DNA of 64,000 nucleotides from assembly GCF_000143415.4 (NCBI RefSeq), contig NW_003314318.1, forward strand, positions 204,971 through 268,970. The letters are read 5' to 3'. The notes under the pieces are model-generated. The model was not told the origin of the DNA, did not search any database, and worked only from the letters and a program-made list of their open reading frames with translations. A program made the translations under genes and the position numbers. Each line of letters begins with the position of its first letter. Positions within the stretch are counted from its first letter, which is position 1. This document shows, piece by piece, positions 1-11,467 of this stretch. This stretch comes from Selaginella moellendorffii (lineage: Eukaryota; Streptophyta; Lycopodiopsida; Selaginellales; Selaginellaceae).

Positions 1-120
1 AGTATAATGGGATTTTGGTAGCCGTCGGATTGATTTCAATATAGACCACTCGCCTTTTGTATATAAGCTAAGGTTTTTAGGCTAATTGATATGCATATTT
101 TTTGTATTCCCTCACACACA
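1..120 (+). repeat. partial LTR of the 175-bp gypsy family (solo or 3' LTR)
   Basis: The first about 110 bases match, with scattered transitions, the internal part of the 175-bp LTRs at 38187, 49626 and 54459, read in the opposite orientation. Shared pieces include GGGATTTTGGTAGCCGTCGG and the GGCTAATT.ATATGCA stretch. The left end is cut by the window edge and the right end is degraded into a short CA repeat. No family internal sequence follows, so it is either a solo LTR or the 3' LTR of an element lying to the left. Confidence 0.7.
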
Positions 121-1759
121 CAGATATATATAATTCTCGAACAAACCTCAAAATTATAATTTTCAATTAGAAATCAAGGGGACTTGGAGGGAAATTATAA
201 TTCACAATATATTGCTGCAGGAAGCAAAAAGTTAATTGTACCTCTATATCTTCCCTCTAATTAGCTTCTATGACCATTATTAATTTGTAATTAATGACAA
301 AATTTGTCTCTTCATAGTCAACATCCAAGACAGTTGTGTTATCTTAGACTTACTACTTTTATCCTTGTCCTATCAGAGATTAAACTCACTCCTATTATCC
401 CTTTATCTTCTTACCTGCATTATCCTCTACTTCAAGGAAAAAATGTTTGAAACCCATTATACCCTTCAAACTCACTACATTACATTAATTTTCACTTTTC
501 ATTAGTTTTGTTTAGCCCCACTCACTATGATGTTTGCTTGGCCTCACTTTGTTGGGCTTGTTACATCATTACATTTGTATCTCACTCCACAATTCATATT
601 GTGTATCTTTGCTCCAATACTATTAGCAATGTCACTCACCCTCACTCCATTGTCATGGTTGGATTCCTATTAGTCTCCTCTACCCCCTCATCAAAAAAGA
701 AAAAAAAAAGAAGAAAAACGTGTGAATGTCATAACAGAGATAAGAAAGTAAGGAAATTTGAGGAAAAAATCAAGTGGAAGAAGATAAAGAAGCAAGAATT
801 TTAGCAGTGGTATTAATGTGGAAATAGAAAACTAAAAAAAATGCAAAAAAGAGATAATAAAGAATCTTTTACTCTGTATGTATGTCTAGATAATAATGAA
901 CAATCTATTATAAAATACTTTCTCCAATATAAGCTAAGTATAAGACTCAATATATTTAATCTCTATGACACTCAACTCAACACATAAGATGGAATAATCA
1001 AAGGATAATTTTATACTTTTAAGAAAATGAACTCAATAACAATTATATAAGAAATACAAACACTTTCTCTCAACCACATATACAACCAAGGAACCACATA
1101 TAACTTCTTAACTCCTGGAATAAATAAATACTCAATACTAAAAATGATTAAAGACTTTACTTATGAAACAAATACAAATTTCTCAATTATATATAACACT
1201 CTCAATATTCACCAAATCAATATGAAGAAGATAAAGAACACTCAACTCAACACCAAATTATGAATAGAAAATATATTACCATTACCTATTAATGTGAATT
1301 GTGATTCATACATTGATTGAAGATTTATTATGATTATTTATTATAATGGGGAAGATGACATTAATAATCTTGAATGGATTCATATTGTTGATAAATAATT
1401 AACTATTTTGCAAGATAAATATTATTTAAATTTTGTTACTCTTTCCTAACCCTTTTTTTATATCTTAGTTTTTTGTTGCTTCTTCCTTATATAAAGCACT
1501 TCTGGCATATAGACTATAATTATAAGTTTTTATAAATAATCTTTCTTTGTTAAAACTTAAGTTTAGAATGAGTTTACAGATTGTAAAAATCTTGCATGTC
1601 AAAAACATTTCTAATTGTTAATAAAGCAACACTTTATGCTTTGTAATATAATTTATTTTATATTGTAACATCACAATAAATGTATTCTCTTTGAAATGCA
1701 AACTACTTTTTTATTTAGAAAGAAATATTAAATAAATGCCTTTAGGGCAAATATAAGTT
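121..1759. other. AT-rich gene-free spacer
   Basis: Strongly AT-rich sequence with frequent stops on both strands and homopolymer runs. The longest open stretch (508-804, plus) is low-complexity and lysine-rich at its end and looks like no protein I know. I see no RNA gene or clear element body here. It is probably decayed repeat DNA. Confidence 0.6.
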
Positions 1760-3179
1760 TCAAACCTGAAGCTTTCTCATTGCGTGTCTTTTGAGCCCAA
1801 CATATGCTACCACATCACCTTCCTCCTTTCCTGGAAAATAGTATAGCCTGCCATCCTCAGAAGGACGAACCAGCGTCATTCCAACCGGCTTTTCAAATCC
1901 AAAGTCTTGGAAAACCGGGAAGTAGAACGAACTTCCAACAATCAATGCTGTTTCCATCTTGTATAGAGGAAAAGCTGTGAAGTCCCTGCCGCCATTGCTC
2001 ACAACCTTTGAGTAGAGACCCACGCCTTCCTCCGTGAGCAAATCACCAATCTTTTCCCTGAGAAGAACGGCCCCGTTTCTCAGCTCATTTCCCTGAGCTC
2101 GTAGGCTCGAGACTTTGGTGGAAACGTGATCATACACCGCGGCGACTCCTACGAGTCCCTCCGGGACAGTCTTGATCCTTCCTCTACAGTTTGCCGCAAA
2201 TGCAAGAGTAGTGCTTTCGTCATCCTTGAGATCTCTCGCAGCGTTAACTCTGGACCATATGAAACTCGTGAGAAGCTGGAACGAGCTGAACCCTGGATTC
2301 TCCAGCTTCATCCTTTGGATCATCTCCTTCTTGAATGCAAAGCACTTCATCTCGTACTCCGTGGACTGCGATGTTGAGTTGGTGTTTAATTTCAGTAAAT
2401 CCGCGTTCCGGATCCTTTCAAACCCTGCTGGTAGCTCAAAATCTGTAGGATGATCGTCCGAGACCGCAATGCATGGTGGAGTTTCCACAACCACGGGCTT
2501 GAGTGACATAGATTTACCGCAACAGACCTCAGCCCATGACTTCACAAAGTTCCAGGTCCCAGCTCCATCCAACAGCTGGTGATTAAACTTGATGGAGATG
2601 CAAATTCCACCACAAGAAAGCTCTGTCACCTACATATGAATTGACTTAATTATCAATACAAATATAGTGAAGTACCTGGATGATGAAAAGAGGAGCATCG
2701 AAGGACCATGGAATCGTAGATATATCGTAGCCTCCACATTGTGCCAGATCGTCCACTAGTTTTGCCGGAATCCCCTCGAAATGGCCACTCACTTCATTCT
2801 TTTCAAGCTCCCCAATTGTAACTCCAGTAGCACTGGCTTCGATGAAGAGCACGCCTTTGTCATTGCAAACCACATCCAACCGGAGTCCATTGTCGCTGTC
2901 ACTCACCAGCAATCTCCCTGCCAAGGGATAAAACTCCACCAGCGCCTTGGCAAGAGAGCTCTTGAGATTTGCTACAATGGCCTCGAAGGAGAGACGAGGA
3001 GGAGGCTTTCGGAAGAAGAGAAGGCGAGTCCTGTAAGGCACAAACCAGAGCATATGAGCGGCAGCACTGGGACGCATTTGCTTCTTCTTGCTTTCCAAAA
3101 GATCACTGTCCCCGGGGCTGTAACTTGGAGCAACCAAGCAAGTGTTCGTCACTGTGATCGTGGAAGACTCCAGCGCCAT
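1760..3179 (-). CDS. BAHD acyltransferase (HCT-like), intact, two exons
   Basis: Exons (minus strand) 3179-2676 and 2629-1760; the 46-base intron has GT-AG ends. The product is 457 residues, normal for plant BAHD enzymes, which transfer an acyl group from acyl-CoA to an alcohol or amine in the cytosol. The catalytic motif HQLLD (HXXXD, about residues 185-189) begins exon 2. The structural DFGWG motif near the C-terminus is altered to DFGFE (about 410-414). The N-terminus (ATG GCG CTG GAG) is chosen because it begins the usual BAHD beta strand; open sequence upstream carries no family similarity. The substrate cannot be read from sequence; hydroxycinnamoyl, fatty alcohol or specialised-metabolite acceptors are all possible. 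A broken, inverted relative lies at 4056-4290. Confidence 0.88.
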
Positions 3180-3346
3180 GGCCAACACCACAGACTTTAG
3201 AGGAGAGAGCGAAGGCCTGACCAAACTGTCCCTTGCTGAAAAAGCATTTAAAGCCCTCCCACAACAGGTAGACGTGTTAAAAAAGAATTCAAACACTATA
3301 AAGTTAAGAGCGACCGGCAGATGCATTCGGTTCTGGACGACGAGCT

Positions 3347-3733
3347 GTGCGATACTTATCCCTCTCTGGTCAACAAACAGAGTCCCAGATCGGGAGGGGA
3401 GGCCACGCCAAAGTTTACAGAGCCTTACGCAGATCCGATGGAGCGGCATTTGCGGTGAAAATGATCCACGGCAGCGAGGCAGAAGAAGAAGAAGCGGCCG
3501 GGACGGGAGTTGTGAGTGCCATCGTCAGGATCGAGGGCGAGATCTACGAGAAAGGGAACTTGGGAACGAGTTGCCTGGCAATCATCCATGGATGGAACCT
3601 TGGATGGCATGGAGAGCAAGGCACCATCACTGAGCTGCTCGTAAAGTGGCAAATCATCGCTGCTCTTACATCATCGCACTTCTCTCGTTACGCCCTTGTT
3701 GGTAGCGATGCTTTGGCTTACACGATTGATTGA
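3347..3733 (+). pseudogene. truncated protein kinase fragment (glycine loop and invariant lysine only)
   Basis: The open frame carries a recognisable kinase subdomain I-II: IGRGGHAKVYRA followed by FAVKMI, i.e. the nucleotide-binding loop and the lysine that contacts ATP. After about 50 residues the similarity stops; no HRD or DFG motif follows. The frame ends in a segment that also occurs in inverted orientation at 17434-17547. It looks like the 5' piece of a receptor-like cytoplasmic kinase joined to unrelated sequence. It lies head-to-head with the BAHD gene. I treat it as non-functional. Confidence 0.55.
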
Positions 3734-3753
3734 TGCAAAGGTGTTCTTCTGGT
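3640..3753 (+). repeat. dispersed repeat, copy 1 (inverted partner at 17434-17547)
   Basis: About 114 bases nearly identical to the reverse complement of 17434-17547; only a handful of substitutions are visible. Both copies keep one open frame with the residues VKWQIIAALTSS and ALVGSDALAYTID and end at the same TGA, then share GCAAAGGTGTTCTTCTGG. The conserved frame and stop suggest the 3' end of a gene copied twice. Confidence 0.8.
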
Positions 3754-4055
3754 AACGCAGCAGACCTCTTGACAAAGACAACAGTGGCAGTTCAACAACT
3801 GCATAGCCGACTCAGGTTCTCTTCCTAGAGGGAGCTGAGAGCTGAAGATGTTTTACAATCTGAAAAGATTGTCAGATCGAGGGGAGTGTTGGAGCAGCAG
3901 GAATCAAGGTGACACGAAGACAGGGATCTACAGCAGCAATCTCGGAGAGATTTAAAGCGATGCATATATATATGCCTGTACTTATAAAGCATTCATACTG
4001 TAGTATTTTTCCTGTTCATTCTTTCCATCATTGAGGTCTGTTGTGGTAAATCTAT

Positions 4056-4290
4056 GTCATTCGAGCCCGTGGTTGCGGAAACTCCACCATGCATTGCGTC
4101 GGATAATCATCCGATTTTGAGCTTCCTTTGGAAGGATACGTAACACAGACTTGATGAAAACAGGCAGTAGCAACGAAACATCACAGTCCACGGTTTGTGA
4201 GATGAAGTGCTTCGCCTTCAAGAAGGAGATGATCATAAGGATGAAGCTGGAGAATCCAGGGTTCAGCTCGTTCCAGCTCAGAGTGCTTAC
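4056..4290 (+). pseudogene. BAHD acyltransferase fragment, frameshifted
   Basis: Translating the plus strand gives pieces matching the intact BAHD gene at 1760-3179: VVAETPPCIA, then after a stop and frame change SQSTVCEMKCFAFKKEM and MKLENPGFSSFQL. This covers roughly the region just after HXXXD of the intact protein. It is inverted relative to that gene. No catalytic motif is left. It runs directly into sequence duplicated at 17.74 kb, so it lies at a rearrangement junction. Confidence 0.8.
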
Positions 4291-4544
4291 ATCCTTGGCA
4301 GAGGCCTTGTAGAGTGCGTGCGTTGGTCGGGAGCTTTTGCCAGGAATCGTCCCCAAGGACGATCCTTTGTGCGATGCACTTAAGAAATCTTCTCTTGCAG
4401 CTTTCTTTCACCGAGAGAAATGGTTTCCTTGTCATGATTCAAGATGGTCAAGATAGCCATCAACACTGGGTGAACACAAAACGAAAAGATCCGGAACAAG
4501 AGCCAAGTTCTGGTATTCACATGCACAAAACAAGGATACTATTA

Positions 4545-5284
4545 CACTTATCATCCTTCTTCCACCTCGTTGGTCTCGAGCAATTTCTTGAAGCCCAGCA
4601 GATAGCGCGCAATCTTCTCCCTGTAGATCGGGTCCCCCGTTGCATCGCGTGGAAATCCGAATCATACCTCCACCTTCCACCTCCATCCGCCGGTTACTCC
4701 CACGGAAACAAGCAGCCAGCCGCCGGGTGACTGGAATCCTGTAGAAAACGGGGCTTGTGCCCAGCACGAGCAGCCCTAGGAACACTTGCTTCTTGAGCTT
4801 GTTGCCCCGCCGTCGTGCTCGTTCCTGGTTCTCCGTAAATGCTTGGATGGCCTTCTCCACAGGCCGGGCTTCTGCAAACGCCCTCCTCTCAGGTATCATG
4901 ATGGCCCACGCATGATGTAGATGTCCCTGTGTTTGGCGATGCTTCCAGCGTCGTCACCCTCGGGACCAAACTCGTACTCGACTGCCTGCTCGATGAACCA
5001 ATCGGAATGACGGTGTCCTTCACATATCTGTTGACAAGCATGTGCATTCCTGGGAGCTCCTCGTAGCCCAGGAGAAGCAGCAGCTCCCTGTCCAGCCTCC
5101 ACACCGAGAGCTGCGTGGTTCCATTGATGCACTCGGGGATGTAGGCGTCGAGCCAGTGAACGTGGCGAACATCGGCTGTGAGGTCCTTCATTTCGCGCAC
5201 CATTTGCTCGTACTCGTACTCTGCTAGAGGCGAGAAGAACTTTACGTCACGGAACCTCACCTTGCACCGCTCCATTGTTGCCAT
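4545..5284 (-). pseudogene. broken copy of the unknown 264-residue gene at 18168-18962
   Basis: From ATG at 5284 the first about 75 residues match the intact paralog closely (for example VRFRDVKFFSPLAE and the AYIPECINGTTQLSVWR region). The frame then shifts near 5010. A block corresponding to about 15-20 residues is missing near 4895, and another frameshift lies near the 3' end around 4690. The rest is recognisable in other frames (AFTENQERARRRG, KKQVFLGLLVL). The duplication extends beyond the gene on its downstream side. The intact copy is at 18168-18962 in the same orientation. Confidence 0.85.
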
Positions 5285-6140
5285 CAGAGGTGGAGGACTC
5301 CGAGATCTGGGAGGGAGACACTTCTTTCGTGAATTGTGTCTGTGGCTTGAAGAAGGATGGCGGTAAGAAGATGGTAAAAATGCGAGGTCTGTAAGGAATG
5401 GTCATGTCTGGTGGTTTTGGTCACCAGAAGAACCGGATTATGTGTGCGTGGGTTGTATGGGAGGGAGTGAGAAGTGTGCCTCCAAATGGACGTCTAGGGA
5501 CTTCCGGAACTTCAGAGTGGACATTTGCGTTGTGAAAGCCCTGGAGTTTTTTGGTTTCAGCTTAGAGTTCCTGCCGCCCAGGAGCCCAGCGGTAGCCCGT
5601 CCAAGCAGCAAACAATCTGATCTCGCAGAGTACCTCCCCTGTTGCCTCTTCTCTGGGAAGATCAAGCTACGTGAGTCGATCAGCATATCCATAAGCCCCG
5701 TGACAAACTCCATGACCAAGGCTTCATTTGTTCTGTCCAAATGGCAGGCGAAAGCAAGGCCTCTAATTTTCTTGATGCGGAGCTGAACAACTGCCTCTTT
5801 TGCATGTCCCCGGAGTATGTAGAGAAGTAGTTCCACAATCCATGCGTGCGACTTCCAAAGCTGTGCTTCGAAGGCAAAAGCTTCAATAGAGGAAGTTCTG
5901 CCACAGAAGTGGCGGGTGAAGCACAGCTGATTTGCCAGATGATAAGACACTCTTGAGATTCTTCAGGCACGGAGAGAACCTCTCCCATCAACGATTGAGA
6001 TGATAGGTTTGTTGTTCCGGGCCAACTGTGAATCCCACGGACTTTCTTGAGGTGTGTCCCGGAAGGTAGAAGGCCTGAGGAGGTTCTTATGGTTCAACGA
6101 TTCACAGCTTTTGAAAATGATCTACCACCGTGATCACCCA
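5285..6140. other. unassigned coding-like stretch, possibly a decayed gene
   Basis: A minus-strand open frame of 170 codons (5950-5438) has ordinary codon texture and a hydrophobic/basic alternation. A second minus frame (5991-5680) overlaps it. I recognise no domain in either. Sequence just upstream (5960-6100, minus) also reads openly in places. With no clear start context or splice-linked partner, I cannot say whether it is a real lineage-specific gene or a remnant. Confidence 0.25.
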
Positions 6141-6680
6141 TCCAGAAAAGAAATATGACATAATTTATTTTGTTAGAGGAGGATGATAGTGAATATACTT
6201 AAAATATGCTTAGATATTTTAGGATATTTTACTATTTAACGGTTATTTTTTATTTAGATTAATTAATTTATAAACATGTTTATAATTTATAAACTGTCCT
6301 AAACAATTTCTAGTTATTCTACTATCTAATGGTTGATATAAAATAAGATTAACCTTATACTTATAAATTATAAACGTGTTATAATTATACTTCCAATTAA
6401 ATTAATTAGATTAATAAATAATAAGCACTACTTTTAAGCAAATCAAACATTGTTCGTAGAAAATTATTTTAAATATTCTTGAATTTTTTATTTAAAATAT
6501 ATGTAAAATTTTTGTGGAGAAATTTATATTTAGTAAAATTGCTGTGCTATTAATAGAGACTATATTTAGATTTTAAACTTCACTTTTAAAGTATTTTATT
6601 ATATATCTTAATAAATTTAGAACGTTAAGTGATAATATAGTTATTAGTTTGTTAACTAATCAATAAGTCAGTGGCAAAAT
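6141..6680. other. AT-rich decayed spacer with internal duplication
   Basis: Very AT-rich. Two diverged copies of a roughly 100-base unit follow each other (about 6225-6300 and 6310-6385), each with an ACTATYTAAYGGTT-like start and an AATTTATAAAC-like end. No gene is visible. Confidence 0.45.
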
Positions 6681-6684
6681 ATGT

Positions 6685-7640
6685 ATGATGGTCACCTTCA
6701 AAGATTGTACAAGAGTGAAGAAAAGCCTGGAAAAAAATGCATATGGAAAAGATAACCTATTTCTCAATGTTATAGTGATTTGTTTGTTGTTGAATCTCAA
6801 AACATTCGTTCCAGCTTGTACGTCCAAAACCTGTCATGTGGTCCAATCTCCACCAAATCCTGGCAGTGATGCTAGCACCAATTACATGACAGTGAATTCT
6901 CGTCATATCTTTGTACTCAATGAACGTTCCAAGCTTGGAAGTGACTGTGCAGCTGCAATTCCAACCATTTCTTCAGATAAGCACACTCCAACCACAAAAA
7001 GATGTCTTTTGGTAAGTTGATTTGGTTCAATATTTCTGTGACTGATCTCTCAGTTTTCTTGACAAAAGATGGACACATTCCTTGCCAGAGATGTGTTGTT
7101 ACGAATCTACAACATGGAAACACGTTCAAGAATGTCTCCAAGCATATGCACACCATCAACATCTCCCTCATCCAGCTTACGTAGCGCATCATTCATGTCC
7201 CTCTCTCTATTTAGAATTCACAATAGCTTTCCAGGGAGACCCAAAAACATGTAGTTGGAGTACCATTGAGTAAAATGTTGCTGCTCTTGAGCCTTACAAT
7301 ATCCGAATCAGTCATATGGCTTTTCTGGAGCTCGTCCCGCCTTCATGACAGGTGTAGCTTCCAAGATTGCTTGCAACCGTGCCATCACAATTGTCTTGCC
7401 TCCTTTCTTCTTTGCTGCTAGATCGAGCATCTTCGAATCCATGACCTTGAAGCAAGCGTGTGCAACATATCGAAAGTAGTATGTTGTAACAAGTTGTAAC
7501 CTCGTTGTTTGCATTTGTTATTTAACCAGAGATACAGTTACATTATTCCAGCTTGAAAATTAATCTCGCATTAACCTCTTTCCTTAACCAACCAGCATAA
7601 AATAGAGATTATTCTGGAAGTAACGATTGACACCAAAATC
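6685..7640. other. decayed ORF region downstream of the ABCG gene
   Basis: Several short frames on both strands are interrupted by stops. On the minus strand a broken frame (about 7215-6900) reads MNDALRKLDEGDVDGV, then a stop, then further open pieces, which looks like an old coding sequence with nonsense mutations. I do not recognise the family. The bases just below 7755 would be 3' UTR of the ABCG gene. Confidence 0.3.
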
Positions 7641-7754
7641 ATCTTAGTCATACAGCGTTCAGTTCTGTAGCTTTTACAGGCTGAACAGATAGAGCCGCAA
7701 GCTTGTTCTTTGTGATTTCTTGCATTGTACATGGAACATTTGTCGATCCCTTTT

Positions 7755-10685
7755 CTATTTCCTTGTCAAGTTGGGATGGCCGGGTGATGGAGACTGAAGA
7801 ACTGGCCTGACGGTGCTGGGAAGTGTTGTTGATTTCTTCTTGCGTCGCAGCTTGGCACTGTGCTTGGCCATCATCGCACTGACCCACGGCTGGACGTTCT
7901 CTACGTACTTGATCGTGATGAAAAAGATGACCCGGTAGACGATGATCATGAGAAAGATCACTCCCAAGTTCCACCACTTTGATCTCGCCACTGTGATCTG
8001 GTACACGTCCGTGAGGATGAACTTGCCCGGGATCTTTGGAAGTCCTGGAAACTTGTTGTCGAATTCCAAGCCAAGGAAATCGTTCTCGTAAGTTCCCTGC
8101 AACAAAACAATGACTGTCAAGCTGTTTGAACCTCAAAGGTCCTTTCATACCTGTAGAGCGTACATGTGAAAGCCAATGTACGACATTGGATACTTCCAAT
8201 AAGCTTTTGGAAGATCGTTTGGAAGTCTGAAGAAGCCAGCGACAAGCAGGAAAATGCCCTGTGCAAGAAAACAATGTAAATGCCATGACAAAGAATGCAA
8301 CTTTAACCTGGATTCCGGCTCCAGTGATGATCCCCATGAGAAAATTTGGAACGAGGCTGGCGACAGCCATCATCAAGCTCTCCACAGCAGCAACGCACGC
8401 AAAGAGATTGAGAACGAAGTAGATTTGATGTGTGATCCCAGGATGGAGCTGGACCATGTTGTAGACGATGAGCTCCGAGATGAGAGAGATGAGAAACAAG
8501 AATGGAAGTGACGAGAGCGTGTTGCCAATCACGAAGGCAACCACGCCGTAGTGTCCATTCAATCTCTCCCTGCTGAAAACCTGTAGAAGAAAAGAAAAAA
8601 CTCGTTCGGATGACCAAGGAGGAATCAATGGACGCTTACTTTCATGTCTTCCACAAACGATGGAAAGCCTCCAATCGACATGAAAACGAGGAAGCCACCA
8701 ACGTAGGACATGCATGCTGCTCTTCCCTGGGAAACAACAAGGCAAACTTAGTCAACTTCGCATTGATGGAGTAACATTATTTTCTTGGTGGGTGAGAATC
8801 AAGATTACCAGGATCGCGTTGTAGCCGGTGCCAATTCTATAATACAAAGTTCCAATTCCGATGCTGAGCATGATGTAGATTGCCACACGGAGCCAGTAAT
8901 AGCCGATATCTCTCGACATATTCACGAAAGATCTTCGTGTGAGTGTCAAGGCTTGCATGTAAAAGCTTGCCTGACTGCCCTCGGACTCGAGAACAGCACC
9001 TTTCTGGTTGACAAAACACGAGAAAAACGTAAGTTTAAGATTGATCACACGAGGAAAAGCTTACGGTCTGATTGATCTCGTGAACTTTGGCAGCTGTCTG
9101 CATTGCCTGCGCAGACGATTGGTAGTGCTCTGTGAGAACTTTAATGATCTGACTCGTGGAGACGTGATCCAGAGGATCGCCCGACTCAAAGTCCTGTCAA
9201 GAAATTCATCGAAGAATGTGAGGAAGGAAAAAAAAATGAGAGAGAAACTTTCGAGGAAGACAAAGAAGAGAAGAGACTTACTCTAAACTTGAAGGAGCCT
9301 TTGAGTGTCGCCTTGACTCTGTCAAAGTCGGAATTTATCGCTCGGAGGTAGTGATCTGACGGGTTCCGGTGTGGAGGGCATGGAAATCCAGCAGAAGCAA
9401 AGAACTGGAAGAACAAAAAAAGTTATAAAAGTGGTCACGAACTTTGCCATTGCATTACTATACCTCTTGAGCAAGAGCAGCTTCACCGAAATAGATAGTC
9501 TTTCCATGCGAAAGAAGGACCAAGTTGTCAAAGAGCTCGAAAACTTGGCTGCTCGGCTGATGAATGGAAGCCACGACCGTACGCCCGTCTCTCGCGAGGT
9601 TCCGTAGCGTTTGCATCACGAAAAACGCCGAGGCACTGGAGAAAACGAGTATAAGTTGAAGCTGGAAGAGACAAAGCCATCTCTCCCGAGCAAGAATCCA
9701 AGCACCAAAAGACGCAAAGAGAGCTGGAAAACAAACAATCCCAAAAGAGAAGAGATATCACACAGACCTGTCGAGACCACTCGTTGGTTCGTCCAAGAAC
9801 AAGAGCCTCGGCCTTGTGAGAATCTCCAGTCCAATGCTAAGCCGCCGCTTCTCGCCACCGCTCAATCCTCTCATATGCCAGTTCCCCACCGGAGTATCAG
9901 CGCAGTCCTGCAACCCCATCTCCACAATCGTGCACTCCACAATGGCCAGCCTCTCGGCCTTGTTTAGCGCATCCGGGAGCCGCAAGTTGGCCGAGTACGT
10001 TATCGTCTCGCGCACTGTCAGCGTTCCAATCAAAGTATCCTCTTGAGTCACATAGGCCTGTCCAAGAACACGAACCGTGAGCTCGTCTCAAGAGGAGACC
10101 GAGAGAATGAAGAACACCGACCACAATGCCGTAGGAGAGCTGCTTCTTCCGTCCATTGAGCAAGATCTGACCCGTCTGAGTGGTGTTCTTCGCCAGCCTC
10201 CCTGGCAGACACGAAGATCTAAGCAGTCTCGCCACGAGAAACCAGGAAAACAAGCTCGAACACAGCACAGTAGCACCACCTTTGCTAGATCTAAGCACCA
10301 CTCTAAGCAAGAACAGGAAAACAAAGAAAAAGATTTCCATCCCCAAGTTTTTTATCCAGGAAGAAGACTCACCGGCGAGAGCATCCAGCAGCGTCGATTT
10401 GCCGGATCCAGACGGCCCCATGATCGCGGTGATGTATCCCGGCTCCGAGTAACCCGTCATGGGCTCCAGCAAACGCTTGGTCTCACCGCGCGCCGTGGCC
10501 GTCACCGCTAAGTCCTTCCACGTAAGTCGAGCCGAGATGTCCTCCATGTCCGGCCCGGCCTTGTCCTTCCATAGATGGACGCTGAGCGGGCTCAATCCTC
10601 CCAGGCTCCTGGTGCTCATCGCTCCCATCTCGCTCCCATTTGCCCGGCTGCTGCCTTCCTGCTGCTTGATCGAGCTGGAGGCCAT
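7755..10685 (-). CDS. ABCG11: ABCG/WBC-type half-size ABC transporter, ABCG11-like (cuticular lipid export)
   Basis: Eleven exons on the minus strand: 10685-10373, 10201-10122, 10057-9768, 9635-9464, 9404-9282, 9193-9065, 9003-8809, 8726-8640, 8580-8308, 8258-8151, 8096-7755. All junctions are GT-AG and in phase, giving 703 residues. Domain order is nucleotide-binding then transmembrane, as in ABCG half transporters: Walker A GPSGSGKS (about 90-97), signature LSGGE (about 196-200), Walker B LLFLDE (about 216-221), then a membrane domain with [27 protein letters not shown] and ERLNGHYGV. These are hallmarks of the Arabidopsis ABCG11/ABCG12 group, which dimerise in the plasma membrane and export wax and cutin precursors. 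The N-terminus is hydrophilic with no targeting peptide. The role is inferred from family; a W-box cluster lies upstream. Confidence 0.93.
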
Positions 10686-11467
10686 GGTGGCCGTCGCCGA
10701 ATCGAAGCCAAGCTGCGCTAGATGAAGAAGTACCCTCCTTCTTCCTCGTCTTCGTGCTTCTCGGCCCCCTGCTTGGATTGGACGATGAAATCAGCGCGAG
10801 AAGCTTGAAGCGCCGCTGGCCGCGGGAGATTTCTTAAAGCAGAGTCAAGATCGCAGCGGCGAGACGAGGAAAACGTGAATGGGCGAGCGACGCGACGAAG
10901 GAGGGCATTTGTTTGAGCATTGCGGAATGGCAATGCACATGAGCAAGGCAAACTGGCCACCAAAGGGACGCCATGCATTTAATGAATGTGGTGTCAAAGA
11001 TTTATTACCACCCCACCTTTTCACCCTTGGAAAAGAAAATACCAGAGAAAAAAACTTACCTTCCCTTTTATTTACCGCCGCTCTTTCGCTGGCAAATTTG
11101 CCGCTCGCATTTAACCGCCCCACCGACGGCTCTGGCTCTGATGCTGGCTGATTTTTTTCCACTAAACTGTGGTAAAGTGGAAAACCCCATGAGGAGGTTA
11201 CCATGGTTTTGGAAAACATTATGTTTCTTACATTGAGAAATGGTGATTTTCAACCTTTGATTTTTACCTTTGTGTGTCTGCAAGCTATAATTGAGGCGGG
11301 AAGTGCACCTACCATCAACCTGCATTAATTCCGACGAGTTGTCCAGCCACGGTTCGAGTCTCGTCGCCGGTAAGAGGATCACACAAGAATTTCCTTGGGT
11401 CTCTCTCTTAGTTGTCAGTTCTCTCTACTGTGACGCTATAAATGACACACCAACCATATGTGCCGTG

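Noticed and set aside
508-804. 98-codon open frame
   Set aside because: Composition is low-complexity and ends in a poly-lysine/purine tract; no family resemblance or splice partner.
11330-11380. GGTTCGAGTCTCG, a tRNA B-box-like sequence
   Set aside because: I could not fold a cloverleaf around it: acceptor and D arms do not pair and no A-box lies at the right distance.
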